Assembly (NCBI GenBank): GCA_001566295.1
Contig: KQ964252.1
Span: 682,001 to 746,000 of the forward strand
From: Microdochium bolleyi
Taxonomy: Eukaryota > Ascomycota > Sordariomycetes > Xylariales > Microdochiaceae
Reading direction: 5' to 3'
Length of the DNA: 64,000 nucleotides
Shown here: positions 44,486 to 57,908 of the stretch, one piece after another
Layout: every line of letters starts with the position of its first letter
Numbering within the stretch: position 1 is the first letter of the stretch
Notes under the pieces: model-generated
What the model saw: only the letters and a program-made list of their open reading frames with translations
What the model was told of the DNA's origin: nothing
Databases searched by the model: none
Program-made: the position numbers and the translations under genes

Positions 44486-47400
44486 GACGGCGCGACCAGC
44501 TTGTGGTGGGCTGCTGCCAGGGTGGATTACGAGACACCAATGCCGAGCCACAGGGCGTCGATTGAGCGAGATAGAGCAACCACTTCCCTCTCTGCAATGC
44601 AAAGCAGGATGCTTGTGTATAAGCAATTGGGACTGGAGAGGATGGATCTGCCTGTTGTCTGAAAAGGTAGGACGTGCTTGCAAAGAACGAGGCGTCGTGG
44701 ATTGGAAGTACCGTCAGCCTGGCGCAGGACTAGGAGCGCTGATGTGGGACGGCGAGATGGACGGGTCCGTGTTGGCCGACGCGCGTAATGATGCCGCCGG
44801 CGACTGGGGTCCGTGAAGGGGGAGGGTAGCAAGTGGTCGTCGGTATCCGGCCGTATGAGCAGGACTGCTGATCGCTCGTGTTGCTTGTGGCAATCCGCCT
44901 GGTGCTCCAACACGCGAGTAGATTGACGAAGAACCAGAGACGGGCAGCAGGTTCAGCGGGCGGCGGAAAGTGGCCGGTCAAGACTGGTCGAAGTTCGAAG
45001 AAAGCAGGAGCAAAAGAGCAGGGAGAAAAGCAGGGACAGCAACGGCAGCAACGGCAATGGCCGGAGGCACAACAAGAAAGAATGGCGAGCTTAATCAGAA
45101 GCGCCAATGCGATACGGGCTGCAGCATGCGCAAAGGTTGGCCAGCACCCATGCAGCTGCGGATGCGCGCTGGCACATTTACTCACAATGGATGGGTCATG
45201 GATGGGCATGTTGTACCGCATTTAGCATCGCCTGGCTCGAAATGGGCTCCACGGCGGACCGAAATGTGGGCGCCCACCACGATGGCGGATGGATGCGACC
45301 GACGGACCAGTCGACCCGCGGAATACCTGATCTTCGACAGCAGTCTCACTCAGCACTGCTTATGCGCCATTGCAGTGCATCTTCTGCGCAACACCCCGTG
45401 CGTGGGCAGACACGACTGTCAATTGGAGGCAGCCTTCGCGCACATCCGACGACAGGCACAATGCCCGTCAAGAACCAGGTATCAGAAAACCAAGGTCGGC
45501 AAGACGATAGCTTTGCGAAAAGCTTGGAAAGTGGACAAACAAGCCACCAGTATTAGCGACCATGCCTCGCATGCCATGCTGCCAGGGGCCGCCGAGGAGA
45601 GACTTCTGCAAGCGGCCACGGCCCCATGTGTGCCGGGATTCCCAAGCTAGGGCCATTGCGGATGACGTCGTGGTCCCAGACAACTGAACCAGCTCAAATA
45701 CTCCGTCCCGGAGTCGGGTTCCCCCAGGCCGTCTCGACAGTCTCCGCGACCGGCGTGTCTCACCGCGGGACATGCTTCGCCGCGCAGTGGTCGCTCCCGC
45801 ACCACCCGCGCGGTATCTCGCCAGGCACGCAACGCCGAGATGGCTGAGAAGCAGCGTGTCTCGACGGCCCTGGCCGTCCGTGTCCATCACATGTGGGTGG
45901 CAGCCACCGAAGCAGTTGCCAGGGGGAGCACAACCTTGGCGTGGCCGCCACCTGGGCAAGTTGCAAGTTGCAATCCTTGAATACAAAGCCGCCCCTCTCG
46001 CTCCCCTGCCACCGCATTTTTGCTGCCCATCGAGATCTCCTACTGTCAGTAGCCCCAGCCGCCCGATTCCCTCGCGATAACGGAGATTTAGTCGCTGCAG
46101 CGTCCAACTTGCCGGCCCTGGTTTCGTGACCTGGCGTGCTGCACGGCGCTGCCAGCATGCACCGATGGTGGAGCCTGTCGCGACGGTACCTGTATCAAGC
46201 TTCCCAGGTCTGGTGTCTCTGTCGATCTGCAATACATATGCAGGCTGGCCGAATCTTTGTGCACATGCATCTTGATGCCGCGTGTTCCCGCCCGCACAAG
46301 CGGGGCCTCCACCACCTCCAACGACGACATCCTACAACGTGCGGAGCTCACCCGCTGCACATGGTGATAGCTGACCTTCACTAGGTGGCACCCTACTGAC
46401 ATTACTCGGTGCATGCACAAGATGCCGTCACTGTGACTGCGCATGAGCTCCAAGCTTTCTCTGTCGCCTTTCTAGCTGCTTGGCACTTCTGGACCCCATT
46501 GCTTGTGGCCGTGCTCGTGCCGCCGTGCCCATCATAACTAGGTGCCCGCCATCAAGGCAGCATTCAGATGCACCGGCGGTTCCTAATCCCTCAGATTTCC
46601 ACTTCAAGAATATTGGGCTGTCTTCCGGACCGCCACACTGTCACGAACACTCCGGGAGTGCCCGGTCTGTCTATCTGCACACGCTTGTTCTTCGCTTCCG
46701 GGCACCTCCCAATGCCGACGACAGCGGAGCCGCATTTCGCAGATTGATAACACCTATCTTGCCATGGTTCGAGAAGTTGTGAAGTCGCTGCGGTAACTTT
46801 AGATACGATTCCAAAATCTCTAAATGCCGTTCTCCTTAGCTAGGTGTTGGACTGGTCCTCCAGGTCGAGTAGACAGGGAAGGCGCAGAAGATATATTGAC
46901 AGATAATGCAAACAAAGTCTGCTAATTTCCAGCCATGAGCGTCAAACATAGGCTGGGAAGCTTCGAGCCGGGCCGGTGCCGGTAGTGATGTCAAGCTATA
47001 CTTGCCACCGCTCGAGAACAATGACCACGGAACGGTATCTATCATGGCTATTCGCTATACTCGCGGGGTGGGTATCACGCTTCCCCTAGGCGGGTTGCAA
47101 TCGGGCGTCCTGACCTTCCGTAGCCTTCGTACTTTATTCAGGTGCATCAGGCGGTAGACGTAGGTCTGAATTACGCAACCCAGTCTCTTTCTGACATTTC
47201 CTGTAGACTATTACGCCACAACTTATACATTTAAAACAAAACCACGCTCAAGGCCAGTGGGAGTACCTGATCTTTGAGGGCGAACTCTCGCGTCGCTGGC
47301 CTGAAAGAAGAAGGTTGCGAGGGTCAGCCAACAACCTGCCTCGGGACAAGTCGTTAAAGCCCGGACTTGGTCAGCGAGCGTCCTTGGCGAGAGGTGTGCG

Positions 47401-48025
47401 AGCTCGCTTTGCAACCATCAGGTGGTTCACCGGGAGTCTCTTGGCTAGTGTCGAGCACACGCCGTGACGACCGCCGAAGCTTACTGATATTCCTAAACGC
47501 CGAGCTCAGCAACTGGCATGCCTTTACCCGATCTGCACATTGTATGCTTGTATTCGGGATACTGGTCATTCGTTTTTCTGCTGCTGCAGGGACATAGACG
47601 TCACACGCTCAGACAAGTGGCTGTCCGCTGAGTAGCCGTTGTATAGGACTATACCATGAGATCGTCAAGGGCTAGTATGCAGCTCCACCTTTGAGTACAA
47701 CTTATAGTCGACCATGACTGTTGTTCTAGTCGTGGACGGTATTACTGTTGTATTATTTAGAGATGGTTCTAGAAGTGTCTCGTATTGATCCTTACAGGCT
47801 CTTTGGACGCGCGCTAATTGGAGTAGCCGACCTTCTGATATTTTTGTTCCATGAAATGATTTGGCCTGGCCAAACGCGCACTTCGGCGCGTCTCAGTGCC
47901 CGAGTGAACTCACTTCGTTCTGTCTACAACCCTCGGATTCTCATGGCTCGATAAACTGATAGCAATGTATGATGTCTCCGGCCGCGAATGCCGACCAGGG
48001 CGGATGTCAATCCAGGCTGACACGC
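44486..48025. other. 3.5-kb gene-free interval
   Basis: Contains the promoter of the metalloprotease gene at its left end and the 3' flank of UCH37 at its right end. From about 46.7 to 48.0 kb it is noticeably more A/T-rich than elsewhere. No frame, transposon or RNA gene could be supported; a decayed element in the A/T-rich part is possible. Confidence 0.45.
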
Positions 48026-49532
48026 TCATTTACCTCCCGCTGTGTCTGCGATGAGATCACGAAGCACGCCCTTGTCCGCCAGGATCTGAACCCAGCGGTG
48101 AACAGCGGGACTGTAGTCCTTCTGCCGCTCACGCATCATGTCGAGTCCTTCCTCACAGCTTGCCAGCTCTGCAACATGTTCCGCCGCGAGCCTGACATGC
48201 TTGCCATCCTCTTCTGACTCTCGAGAAGACTCGAATTGGTGAAGTATCTTGCGCAGAGGAGACTGGCACACTGCTAGCAGACTGCACGACAAATCCTCGT
48301 TGTTCATCATCCGCTCCTGTATTGCCGTGCTTGCAACCCCTATCCAGTTGTCTGTGCCAGATGAGCCTAGACAGCGCGGTTGCATCTCGAAACCATCCAG
48401 CTCCCAGACTTGACCCTTGACGGGAACATAGGCGATGTAGTGGAATGCCTGCTCCGTGTCCGCCCGCTTCCGGATCCTGCTTGGTCGTGCTACTCTCTTC
48501 CTGCTTTGTGTACGACTCAGCTGCTCTGCCGCTTCAAACTTGTTCTCTAGCAGAAGATCTTCGGAAACAAGAGCGGACCGCCTAGCAGTGTCGGTTCAGC
48601 AACCGGTATCAAAGGGAGACTTAGTTACCATGTGGAGAACATACCTAGCTACAGAGTTGTGAATGCTGCGAATGAAATCATTCTTGTCCAGCATGAAGCC
48701 CCTGTGTGGCGGTGGCAGCGGTACAGTGGCTTCTTTAAAAGCCTGAAGCTCTGACCCCAGGGTGGTGTCCTCAGCGTTCATCACGATGTTCATCATCGCT
48801 ACTGTGGCGCATGAATTGGTGGTAGTCTGTGCGATTGTCAGCTTCAAGTACGAAGAGCTTGAGTGTTATGCAAGTCGAATACCTGGTTTGCAAACCACAG
48901 GTCGCCAGGGCAATCGTGGCGGTCGTCACTGGTGAGCGATTCGTCGTTGTACTGGTACAGGTATATCAGGCCATGCACAGGCATCCTGTGAAGTGTGAGT
49001 GGCAGTATGTCGCGACGAGGAAGAGTTGGCAGTTGCTGAAACTCACGGCAGCAGGTTGAGGGCGAACTCATCGAGGCCGAAAAGCTCTTGAACTTTGAAG
49101 TCCTGTGTACCAAGTTGATGCAGTATTGCATTAAAGAAGCCCTGGGACTGCCATTAGCACAGTCTGAGAAGAATGTGTAGCACCAATACTGACCGGTTCT
49201 GACTCAAGCTCAACCCAGCCTTTGTACTCGGATCGCTCACTACCAGTCATATGGGTGACCATCTGGTCAAGGAGCACAGCTCCATCTTCTACCACGTCCA
49301 CTTCGGACGCGATGGCTGAGGCATTTCGCTTCGGCAGGCTGCTTCGGCTGGGTCGAGTAACGCGTCGTGAAGCCCCCGTACTAGGTGAGGCGATGAAGTC
49401 TTCGTCCTCAAACTTTTGAACACCCCTTTTTGTGCGAGACGAGCGACGGATACTAGCAGTCCACTGTGCCCCTAAAGACTTAGGCGAGCTCAATGGCGTT
49501 GTCACCTCTATCGAGGGATCATGCTGCTCCAT
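48026..49532 (-). CDS. UCH37: Ubiquitin C-terminal hydrolase, UCH37/UCHL5 type
   Basis: Five exons on the minus strand: 49194-49532, 49047-49141, 48883-48985, 48645-48826, 48026-48581; introns of 52, 61, 56 and 63 nt. Product 424 residues. The peptidase C12 catalytic set is intact: oxyanion Gln Q179, nucleophile C185 (six residues later, in NSCATVAM), H287 and D302 (15 residues apart, as in human UCHL5). Other family marks are WVELESEPGFFN at the domain start and PVHGLIYLY before the active site. Residues 1-90 are an unusual Ser/Arg/Lys-rich extension, possibly nuclear targeting. The C-terminal region (about 370-424) corresponds to the UCHL5 tail that binds proteasome or INO80 partners in other organisms. 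Start: first ATG of the frame at 49532. The frame ends soon after a GTAAAT, so an extra 3' exon is conceivable. Divergent to POM152. Confidence 0.9.
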
Positions 49533-50312
49533 CGCAATGTGTGTAGGGGCCGAGAAGCGGTAGCGAATTAAGCCGGACGCCACGGGATTACGTCTCTTCT
49601 GAGCTGTGAACGGCACTGGACTAAGATTGGGAAAACTCGTGAGTGGCTGGTGAGTGCGCTCCCCTGGACCTTGTGGTCAGTGGCTTCCTGGGCTCCGATG
49701 GTGAGAGTGGAGTTTGGCTGCATCAAGGTATGCCGTGGAAAGGCAGAGATGTATTGACAGTCGACAACGCACTCAGACACAGAATGTGACCGCATGGACA
49801 GAAAACATGCTGCTCCGAGACTGGCCGACTCGGGGCATGGTTAGTCATGGTTGTTTGTTTGTGAATGCTGGAAAAGTTGCAGCTACATGGGGGTACTGGT
49901 CCCCTTGACATCACAAAAGCTGCCTCAAGTACGCCAAGACGATAGCCAGGTGCGAGGCCATGATTGGGCAGGCGCCTCTGAGCTCCCCACAAATATAGCT
50001 CCAGACAAGCTTGGCCGACGCGCCTGGAACTGCTTGCAGACGTGAATTTGCAGGGCCCAACTTTCTCATGTTTATTCCGACAGCAGCTCCTCCCACGACA
50101 TCATTGCTTGCAACTGCACGACTGTTGCTTTGCTTGCCTCGCCTTGCCGGCCTTGACGAACATAGGGACCGGCTGTCCCCGGTGACCATCGCGACTGTCA
50201 CTCTCGGCGACAACACACCACAAGCACGCAGTGATTGCGGGTGCAGCAACAGTCGGCAACTCGGCCTGCTTCACAACACCACCTCCAGTCGTCCCTCCCA
50301 CCACGGCATGCC
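49533..50312. promoter_or_regulatory. Divergent promoter region UCH37/POM152
   Basis: About 0.78 kb between two start codons. The last 230 bp before POM152 are C/A-rich and leader-like. No coding frame supported. Confidence 0.5.
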
Positions 50313-53300
50313 ATGAACGGAACGCCGCGTGTGCGTTCGGGAGGCTTCCCTCAGACGCCGGGCACCGTCGCGCCCAGGCAACGACCTCAGCAGCGTCAGC
50401 TGTCGCCCTCTCCCGCCTCACATAAACCCAGGGCATCGCTGCCACCCGCCCCAGAAAATGTAGGCTCGGCCACCACCAGCGGCAGCCAGCCCGTCATTCC
50501 AACACACATACTAGAAGCGCCGAAACAACGCGCCTTCGCTGCCGCCGCCTATGGGATACTCTTCATGTGGAGGTTCTTTGACTGGATCGACATCCTCGAA
50601 GAGAACGGTGGCTCGTGGTACTATTTTGCCAAGTGGGCGTTCCTCGACTTCGTCTTCATCTTCTCCCTGCCATCGCTTAGGATACCATGGCTCGAACTGT
50701 CCTCACCTTCTGCGGCCACAATTTTCTTCCTCCACATGGTCTTCAACTGGCTGCTCATGTTCAACATCCCAGTGCCTTGGCACGGATGGCTCGTTGCCTT
50801 TGTCAAGGTGTTCTACGACCGCGAGCTGTCCATCTCGGAGCACACGGTGCGGCCTTCGAGCATTCTCTACAACTCCTCCCTGATCATGGGAAAGCAAATC
50901 ATCAATATCTTGCCTGAAGGGTACGTGCTCTCCCCAACTCTGCATATCGTCTCAGACACGTAAGCTTGTATTGACCATCTTCGTCCAGATCTGCTGTGCT
51001 CAACCCCGAGAAGCGGCCTTACTGCCTCGGTCCTCAACAATCAGTCGTCTCGATCCCGATCTACTTCAACTCGACGATACCAGCTCAAGTGGAGATTGTC
51101 CGATTCGACCTCGATACCAACGCCGAAGAGAGCATCAAGCTCACAAGCAAACAGTTACGTGAGATCAGCAAGGCAGCAGGCAAGGTGGGCGATGACGGGG
51201 AGCGCGGATTTTACCAGTGGGGAATGCCAATCAAGAAGCCTGGTGCTTACCAGCTTGGCCGTGTGCTGGACGAATACAAGCTCGAGATCCAACGTCTCAG
51301 CGCGCCCACGTACATTGTGCCTTGCCCCCTGGCCAAAGTCAAGACCGCCGAGTCGTCCACTCGATGCCTGGGCGACCTCTCCGATCTGTCTCTGCAGGTC
51401 AATGGCAGCCCTCCGCTCAAGATCCACTACAGCCGCACCATCAACGGTCAAGATCACAGCTTCCACTACCAAAGTATCCAGCCTGATGGCTTCTCGTCCC
51501 CCATGCTCGCTTCCCAGCGATCCTCTGCAGTTGTTCAGCCTGGCAACGAGGATTTCACTTGGGCTCGTGCTCAAACTGTTGACATTGGTCTCAACGAGTC
51601 CATGACTACTGCGGGCTCTTGGCAGTACTCGATTGACGCGGTCACCGACGGCTTCGGCAATATTGTCAACTACACGCACGTTCTGGAAGAGGCCGAGCTT
51701 CGGCCTAGAGCCAAGTCTCTCATTCAGGATTTCTTGGTCAGGCAACGGCCGCATGCTACTCTCGACGGCTGCGATACTCGAATCCCTCTCAAGGTCGCCA
51801 AGGGGCAATCGAGCAAATTGCCTGTTGTCATCGGACACCCTGACAAGAAGATTCAGGGCGTTGCGCACACTTATAGTTGGAACTTCTCGCCCATCGATAC
51901 TCTCACGAAGAATGGGGACCATGGTGATGTCATCGAAGTCGGCACATTCGTTGCCAAGAGTCCCAAAGATCAGCCCGTCATCTCGGCACCAGGATTGTAT
52001 ACGCTGAAGTCGATCTCATGCGATTCGTGCGATGGCGAGATTGACGAACCGTCGTCTTGCCTGCTTCTCAATCCCCTAGAGCCGAAGATGACCATATCAT
52101 CCGAAGAGATCCCGGATAAGTGTGCTGGCAAATCCATCGGCTTGCGTGTAAATCTGGACATGATTGGTACACCGCCATTCAAGGTCATGTATCAGGTCAC
52201 GAGTCAACATGAGAGTATACGACAAGAGACTGTTGATATCCAAGGCCTTCGTCAGCAGATTGAGCTACTTCCTCGCCGCGCAGGCAGCTACAAGTACCGC
52301 TTTGTCCAGCTCGGAGATGCCATCTACAGGAACCTTCCGCTGGCTCCTTCCGCTGAATATCGACTTGAGCAAGATGTCAAGCCACCTGCTACAGCCTCCT
52401 TCGACCGCGCTCCAAAGCACGTCCACCTTTGCCTGGACCAACCTGTAAAGGTAGATGTCAAGTTGCAGGGTGACGGACCATTCACTCTCGAATGGGAACT
52501 CGTCCACGATGGCAAGCGCAGGCCTCAGAAGGTCACAGATCTCACCACTGATATCTACACTATCGAGACAGCGCCGTTGTCGTCAGGTGGCGATTACACT
52601 CTTGCCTTAAAGAGTATCCAGGACAAGACCGGGTGCCGAGTCTTCCTTAAAGAGGAGATTCGTGTCTCAGTCACAATGCAAAGACCACGCGCGGCTTTTG
52701 GTGTCCTTGACAACAAGAAATCCGTCACAATCGTGGAGGACGCCTCTGTCGGTCTGCCCCTACGTCTAAGCGGAACTGGTCCGTGGAGGGTCAAATATCG
52801 CAACATTGAGACAGGCAGCGAGCCCCAGGTCCGTACCGCGGAAACTGGCAACGATGTCATTGACGCAAAAGCCCGCGGAACCTACGAAATCATCGAAGTC
52901 AGCGATAGTCGATGCCCAGGAATCGTGGATGCAAAGGCATCTCAGTTCAAGGTCGACTGGTTCGCTCGCCCTGAGCTCTCGCTCATCCCGGCCGATTCCG
53001 TTTCCATCACCGGGAAAGATCGCGTTTTTCAGAAGGAAGACGTCTGCGAGGGCGATATCGATGGCTTCGACGTTGCTCTGCAAGGTAAGCACATACGAGG
53101 CCCTATATTGCATGCGCATACCGAAATACTAACCAGGCACAGGCTCTCCTCCCTACCATGTTCAGTACGAGATCAAACACAAGCCCAAATCTGGATCTGG
53201 CTCGGTGGCTCGCAAGGAGTTTGATGCCGCCCTTGGCAAAGCATCCATCTCGATGGACACTTCGAAAGCGGGGCAGTACACGTACACTTTCTCCGCGCTG

Positions 53301-54254
53301 TCCGACAACCTCTATAACAGCGACACGAAACATCCGAACCCACTCACGCTCATGCAGAACGTCAATGCCAAACCCTCGGCCTCTTTCGCTAAACCGGGAC
53401 AGACCACGAAGCTCTGCATGTCAGAATCTGCCAATGAGGAACGCATTCCGATCAGACTTGAGGGCGTCGCCCCATTCTACCTTGAGGTTGAGATCAAACA
53501 CCACGCCGGCAGCTTCCCTGAGATTTTCCGGATCCCGAACATCCCGTCTAATAAATACGAGCTCTCGCTTCCTCGGCAGTATCTCAAGCTCGGCGCCCAG
53601 CAGCTGAGGATCCGGAAGGTACGAGATGGGCGAGGGTGCCAGACTACAATCGATGTCGGCGGTCCCGCTGTGCACATCCAGCTCTTCGATGCGCCTTCAA
53701 TTTACCCCTTGGAGCAGAGGGCAGACTACTGTGTCGGAGAGCGTATTGCATATACTCTGTCAGGTAGCCCGCCCTTTGAGATCCAGTACGAGTTCAACGG
53801 GCAGAAGAAGAAGGCCAAGTCTACGACCACCAACTTCCGCCGCATCGCCGAATACCCCGGCGAGTTCTCCATCACTAGCGTCGGCGACCGGGCCAGCGAT
53901 TGCCCGGCGACCGTCCACTTGGTTAAGTCGATTCACCCGATGCCGAGTGTCAAGATTAGCAAGGGCCGCGTGATCCAGGTGGACATCCACGAAGGTAGCG
54001 AGGTCGAGATCCTGTTCGAGTTCTGGGGCACACCACCGTTCGAGTTCACGTACACGCGCAGCAGCAACGCGCGCAGGAACCAGAAGAGCCAGGTCCTCGA
54101 GACCCGCCACGACGTCAGCTACGAGCACAGCAAGGTCGTCACCGCCAGCCTCGAGGGCACGTACGAGGTCGTCGCCATCAAGGACAAATACTGCGCCTTC
54201 TCAACCATGAACGTCGAGGCCAAGGACCAGGCGCAGAAGCTGCTGCAGTTCTGA
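50313..54254 (+). CDS. POM152: Nuclear pore membrane glycoprotein POM152
   Basis: Three exons: 50313-50920, 50989-53084, 53143-54254; introns of 68 and 58 nt (GTACGT...CCAG, GTAAGC...ACAG). Product 1271 residues (yeast 1337). POM152 forms the lumenal ring of the nuclear pore complex. Residues 1-70 are a Pro/Gln/Ser-rich nucleoplasmic or pore-side tail; hydrophobic segments lie at about 72-92, 102-122 and 136-156; the remainder is lumenal. The lumenal part contains about eight Ig/cadherin-like repeats, each marked by a G-x-x-P-[FYLW] strand start (GSPPLKIHY, GTPPFKVMY, GDGPFTLEW, GTGPWRVKY, GSPPYHVQY, GVAPFYLEV, GSPPFEIQY, GTPPFEFTY). Both junctions restore expected sequence (EGSAVLNPEKRPYC; LQGSPPYHV). 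Start is the first ATG of the frame. Confidence 0.96.
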
Positions 54255-54928
54255 AGGAAGGTTGCAAGGTCAAGGGGCTTTATTGTTTAGCCACATAATA
54301 GTGTTTCCACTGATGAGGTATGCTGGGGAGGGGGCTTTCAACTTTGTTGTAATTGGATCGAGGCTGGGATATCTGTCTTGCACACAGAAGAAGAGGGTTA
54401 TAAATAGTGTGTCCCGGGGTATTGCATGAGCACGGCGTTAATGTATCTCTAAATCGTTGATATCGTATTGGTCCCTATAAATGCACACAAGCTAATACAT
54501 TCCCGTGTGCAAATGATTTTGGACGGTCAAACACGTCTATTAGCTAAGAGTTCAGGGTGTCATCTTCGCTCTGGAGCTGCCTGACCATCACGCATCGGTG
54601 CCACCACTGGGACCCTGAGAATACATGCCTTAAGCATTATTTCAAGGTGGCCGGGGCGAAGGCTTTGTACATCACACAATAATGCAGGATCTGGAAGGGT
54701 ACCAGTGAGGAAGAGCTTTTCATTATTTTGTCCTTGTGTTAGATTGTGTATTCCTCTCTGGCATCGCTCTTGTTCCTCGTCTATCTATGTGATGCTGATG
54801 GAAAGCCACGTCGACACATCTTGCTGCTGCGAGTAGCGTACTTGGAGACCTGCCCCGATGCTTGATTTGATTACAGAACCAAATGCTCGGGGACTGTCTT
54901 TGAAGAGCACGAGTAGAACGTGATCAGT
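54255..54928. other. Convergent intergenic region POM152/SEC24
   Basis: About 0.67 kb with both 3' UTRs. No coding frame or RNA gene supported. Confidence 0.6.
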
Positions 54929-57908
54929 TTACTGGACCACCTGTGGAAGTGTAACTCGTTAGCGAATGTGCAACTGGAGATAGCCCTTTCGGCCATGGAG
55001 TCAACCCACCTTTTCTCTAAGTGATCCCATCCATTGTCCGAAGCTCATTCCCTGGTCCGCCCGGTCTTCCACCAGGAGCGTCTGAGCCCAGAGCTTAAGG
55101 CTGGGCTCGCCGTCTTCCCGGATGATATACAGATGTGGCACAGTGATACTTCCAACACCACGAGACAGATGGTCCTTGCTCTTCTGGATCACGGCGCGGA
55201 CGCGCTCATTGAAGTCGTTATCCAGTTCGGCGATTGTGCCCTTGCCAACACGGATCTGAGTGCGATCAGCTACACCAAAGACATCCTCGAGTAGTTGCGG
55301 TACGGCATCCCTTCCTACCCAGAGGAACTGGGTCTGGCCGTCGTCGATCAGGTAAAGACCATATGAAACAAACCTCTCGGAGGACAGGTTGACTGGCGGT
55401 GGCAGGACGATCTGACTAGTCTCGGGATCAGGAACACCAGCATTGTCAGGCATGTCGTGGAGCGAGTACAGCCGGGGGTAAATGTACTGCATCAAGAGCG
55501 GCAAGGGGAGAGTAGACAGCAGGCACAAAGCAGCCGACCTCAAGTCAGACGGGATTTGTGCGGATTTCCGCAGGCCAACGTTCTTGATCAGACCCAGGAA
55601 CAGGACGGGTAGGCCACGCAGGTTAGCGGGGAACTGTAGGCCGCCGCCACCCATACTGCCGCCCGCAAGCTCTTTCTTGAAAGTCTGGAGAAGCTCAATG
55701 AGCTTGCTTTGAAGCGCATCTCGTGCAGCATCGAGGCCACTACTCAACGCGCGCTCGACGGCCTTGTGGCTGAAATATGTGGTGATGGCGCACTGATCGG
55801 CTGAAGCATACACATCGGCCATGCTTGTTGTAGTGGGCAAAGCGAGCGTCATAACACGAATGCGACGCTCACCGTTGCAGGTTGTGTATAAAACACCAGC
55901 CTGGAGACAAACAACGTTCTTCTGCAGGTTCTCATCAATAGCTACCTCCACAACGTAGCACTGATCGCGAGGGAAAGCCGGGAAGGCGCACAGATCAGAT
56001 GAACGGTTGAAGAAGTTGCCGTAGAAAGTGCTCATGCGAAGACCGGTGGTTGCGCGCACTCGAAGGACAGCTTCCAGACCAATCTCGGCCGACAGGAAAT
56101 CGCTGAACTCAGACGCGAACTTGATCGCATCCTCTGCCCGTCCTGCGTTCCAGCCTGGATAAAACCAGGTTTGTCCTCCGGTGTATCTTGGAAGATTGCT
56201 CAGAGAGGCGACGTCCTGGTATTGTGACGAGAACAGGAACATGTCTATAGAGACCTGGTTCTTAGAGCACTCGACAGCGAATGACTTGTAGAAGCTATTG
56301 GCAGTCTGCAACAGAGAGCTCTCCTTGGATGTACCGAGCAGCTTCTTGTCCTCACGCATGGTAAGAGCGCCAACGCCCATGTTGGGCAGCGAAGCACTAA
56401 GCACAACCATCTTACCGCCAAGTGGCGAGATGAGCTTGTGCCCGGCTCGCAGAGCCGAGCCCATGCAAGAACCGTTGTTCTGGTTGTTCTGGAACATCTC
56501 TGGGAGCTTCGTGAGGAAGTTTTCAATGCTGTTCCGGCTCTCAGTCAGGGGGACAAGGAGGTCCTGCGGGACCGGCAGGAAAGGCTCGTCCAGGTCGCTG
56601 ATCACGAGCATGTTTGTCTCAACATTCTCATCGGTATCTTTGGGGATGGCGAAGTAGTGAAGGCTTGAATCGGCAGCAATGAAGCCGATGCGAGTGCGCC
56701 TATCCGCGTTCGGTATCCTGTTCAGGCTATCGAGAATTGTGCGCGCGCTCGTGGCTAGCAGACCGGAAGAGACAGCTGCGTAGCTGACATCGAACAAGAA
56801 GAGGTACACAAGTGGCTGAGGGGGCCGGACCATGTACTCTTGTGGCGCAACGAACTCGACCACGCTGTGGTTCAGCTCAGCTCTGTCCCATCGGTTGACA
56901 CTCTTCTGCGCAGCAGCATCCCAGTCAAAGGCCTGGGGAACGTCGTTGGTAAGGTTGCACATATTGCACCTCCACCGGTGACCCTGGTCCAGGAAGACAA
57001 CATAGGGGTTGATGTAAGTCCTGCACCTCCGGCATCGTGCAATAACTTGATCCTGGATCACAGGCACCTGGTCGTCGATGTCGTGGAGCGCCGCATATGG
57101 CTGAATGACGAGGGCGAAAGGAAGCTTCGACTTTTTGAGTAGAGAATGCGTTGTGGGGGCTGCGTTCAGCGTGGACCGCATGTACTTGGGCGGGCAGTTG
57201 GCAGTTGGTGACTGGGTAACGCTGGACTGTACGCAGGTGTAGTAGTTAGTACGACACAACCATGATCTGAATCGCGCAGACTGTCCATCAACTTACGTTT
57301 GGAGGGAGAATACACGGCGGCGGCGGTAGGTCGAGCTCCGAGACATTGAACGGCTGGTTGAGTAGATCTGTTGGATACAGCTGGTTCAGGGCAGGGCGCG
57401 GTTGCTGGGGCATCTGCTGCGGCGCTGGTTGTTGAGCACCAGGTCCCTGCAAGTTCATGCCAGCCATGTTGGACGTGATCCCGCCCATGCCGGTCAGCCC
57501 CGGAGACGGACCGGAGTTGTAATACGCGTCCGGAGCCTGGTACCCGCCAGCAGCAGGCTGGCCACCAGGCGCTCCCTGTTGCTGCTGCTGGCCAAAAGGG
57601 ACACCCTGAGTTGGGGACGGGTAACCGCCCTGGAATCCTTGGCCCGGATACGCAGCACCACCTGGTGCTGGTGCTCCAGCACCTGCAGCCGGCGTCGCCG
57701 CAGAATTCCCTCCGACACCGTATTCGAATGCTTGCGTGGCATATCCTCTCTTCTTCTTCTTGCCCTGGTCAGGAGCCGCGAACCCGCCAGCCTGAGGAAC
57801 TGGGGAAGTCTGTTGCTCGAAAGCGGGTTGCTCGGTCGGATACTGGCCGTCCTCGGCGAACTGCTGCTGCGGCGGGTACTGGCCGTAGCCATCGTTGGGT
57901 GCGGCCAT
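54929..57908 (-). CDS. SEC24: COPII coat cargo-selection subunit SEC24
   Basis: Three exons on the minus strand: 57297-57908, 55010-57226, 54929-54940. Product 946 residues. Sec24 with Sec23 forms the inner COPII coat and picks cargo at ER exit sites. Residues 1-200 are Gln/Pro/Gly-rich; a zinc finger CRRC...CNMC lies at about 266-292; then the trunk/vWA domain (VYLFLFDVSYAAV, about 325 onward), beta-sandwich, helical and C-terminal gelsolin-like domain (FLWVGRDAVPQLL). Intron 1 (70 nt) has donor GTAAGT and acceptor TACAG. A second intron (69 nt, donor GTGGGT at 55009-55004, branch GCTAACG, acceptor CCACAG) ends the protein REK-VVQ through a 12-nt last exon; without it the protein would stop after REKVG at 55001. 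The spliced form is my preferred model. Confidence 0.93.

Noticed and set aside
45468..46232. 254-codon minus-strand frame
   Set aside because: Random composition (Arg/Gly/Thr-rich), no domain, no homology that I recognise.
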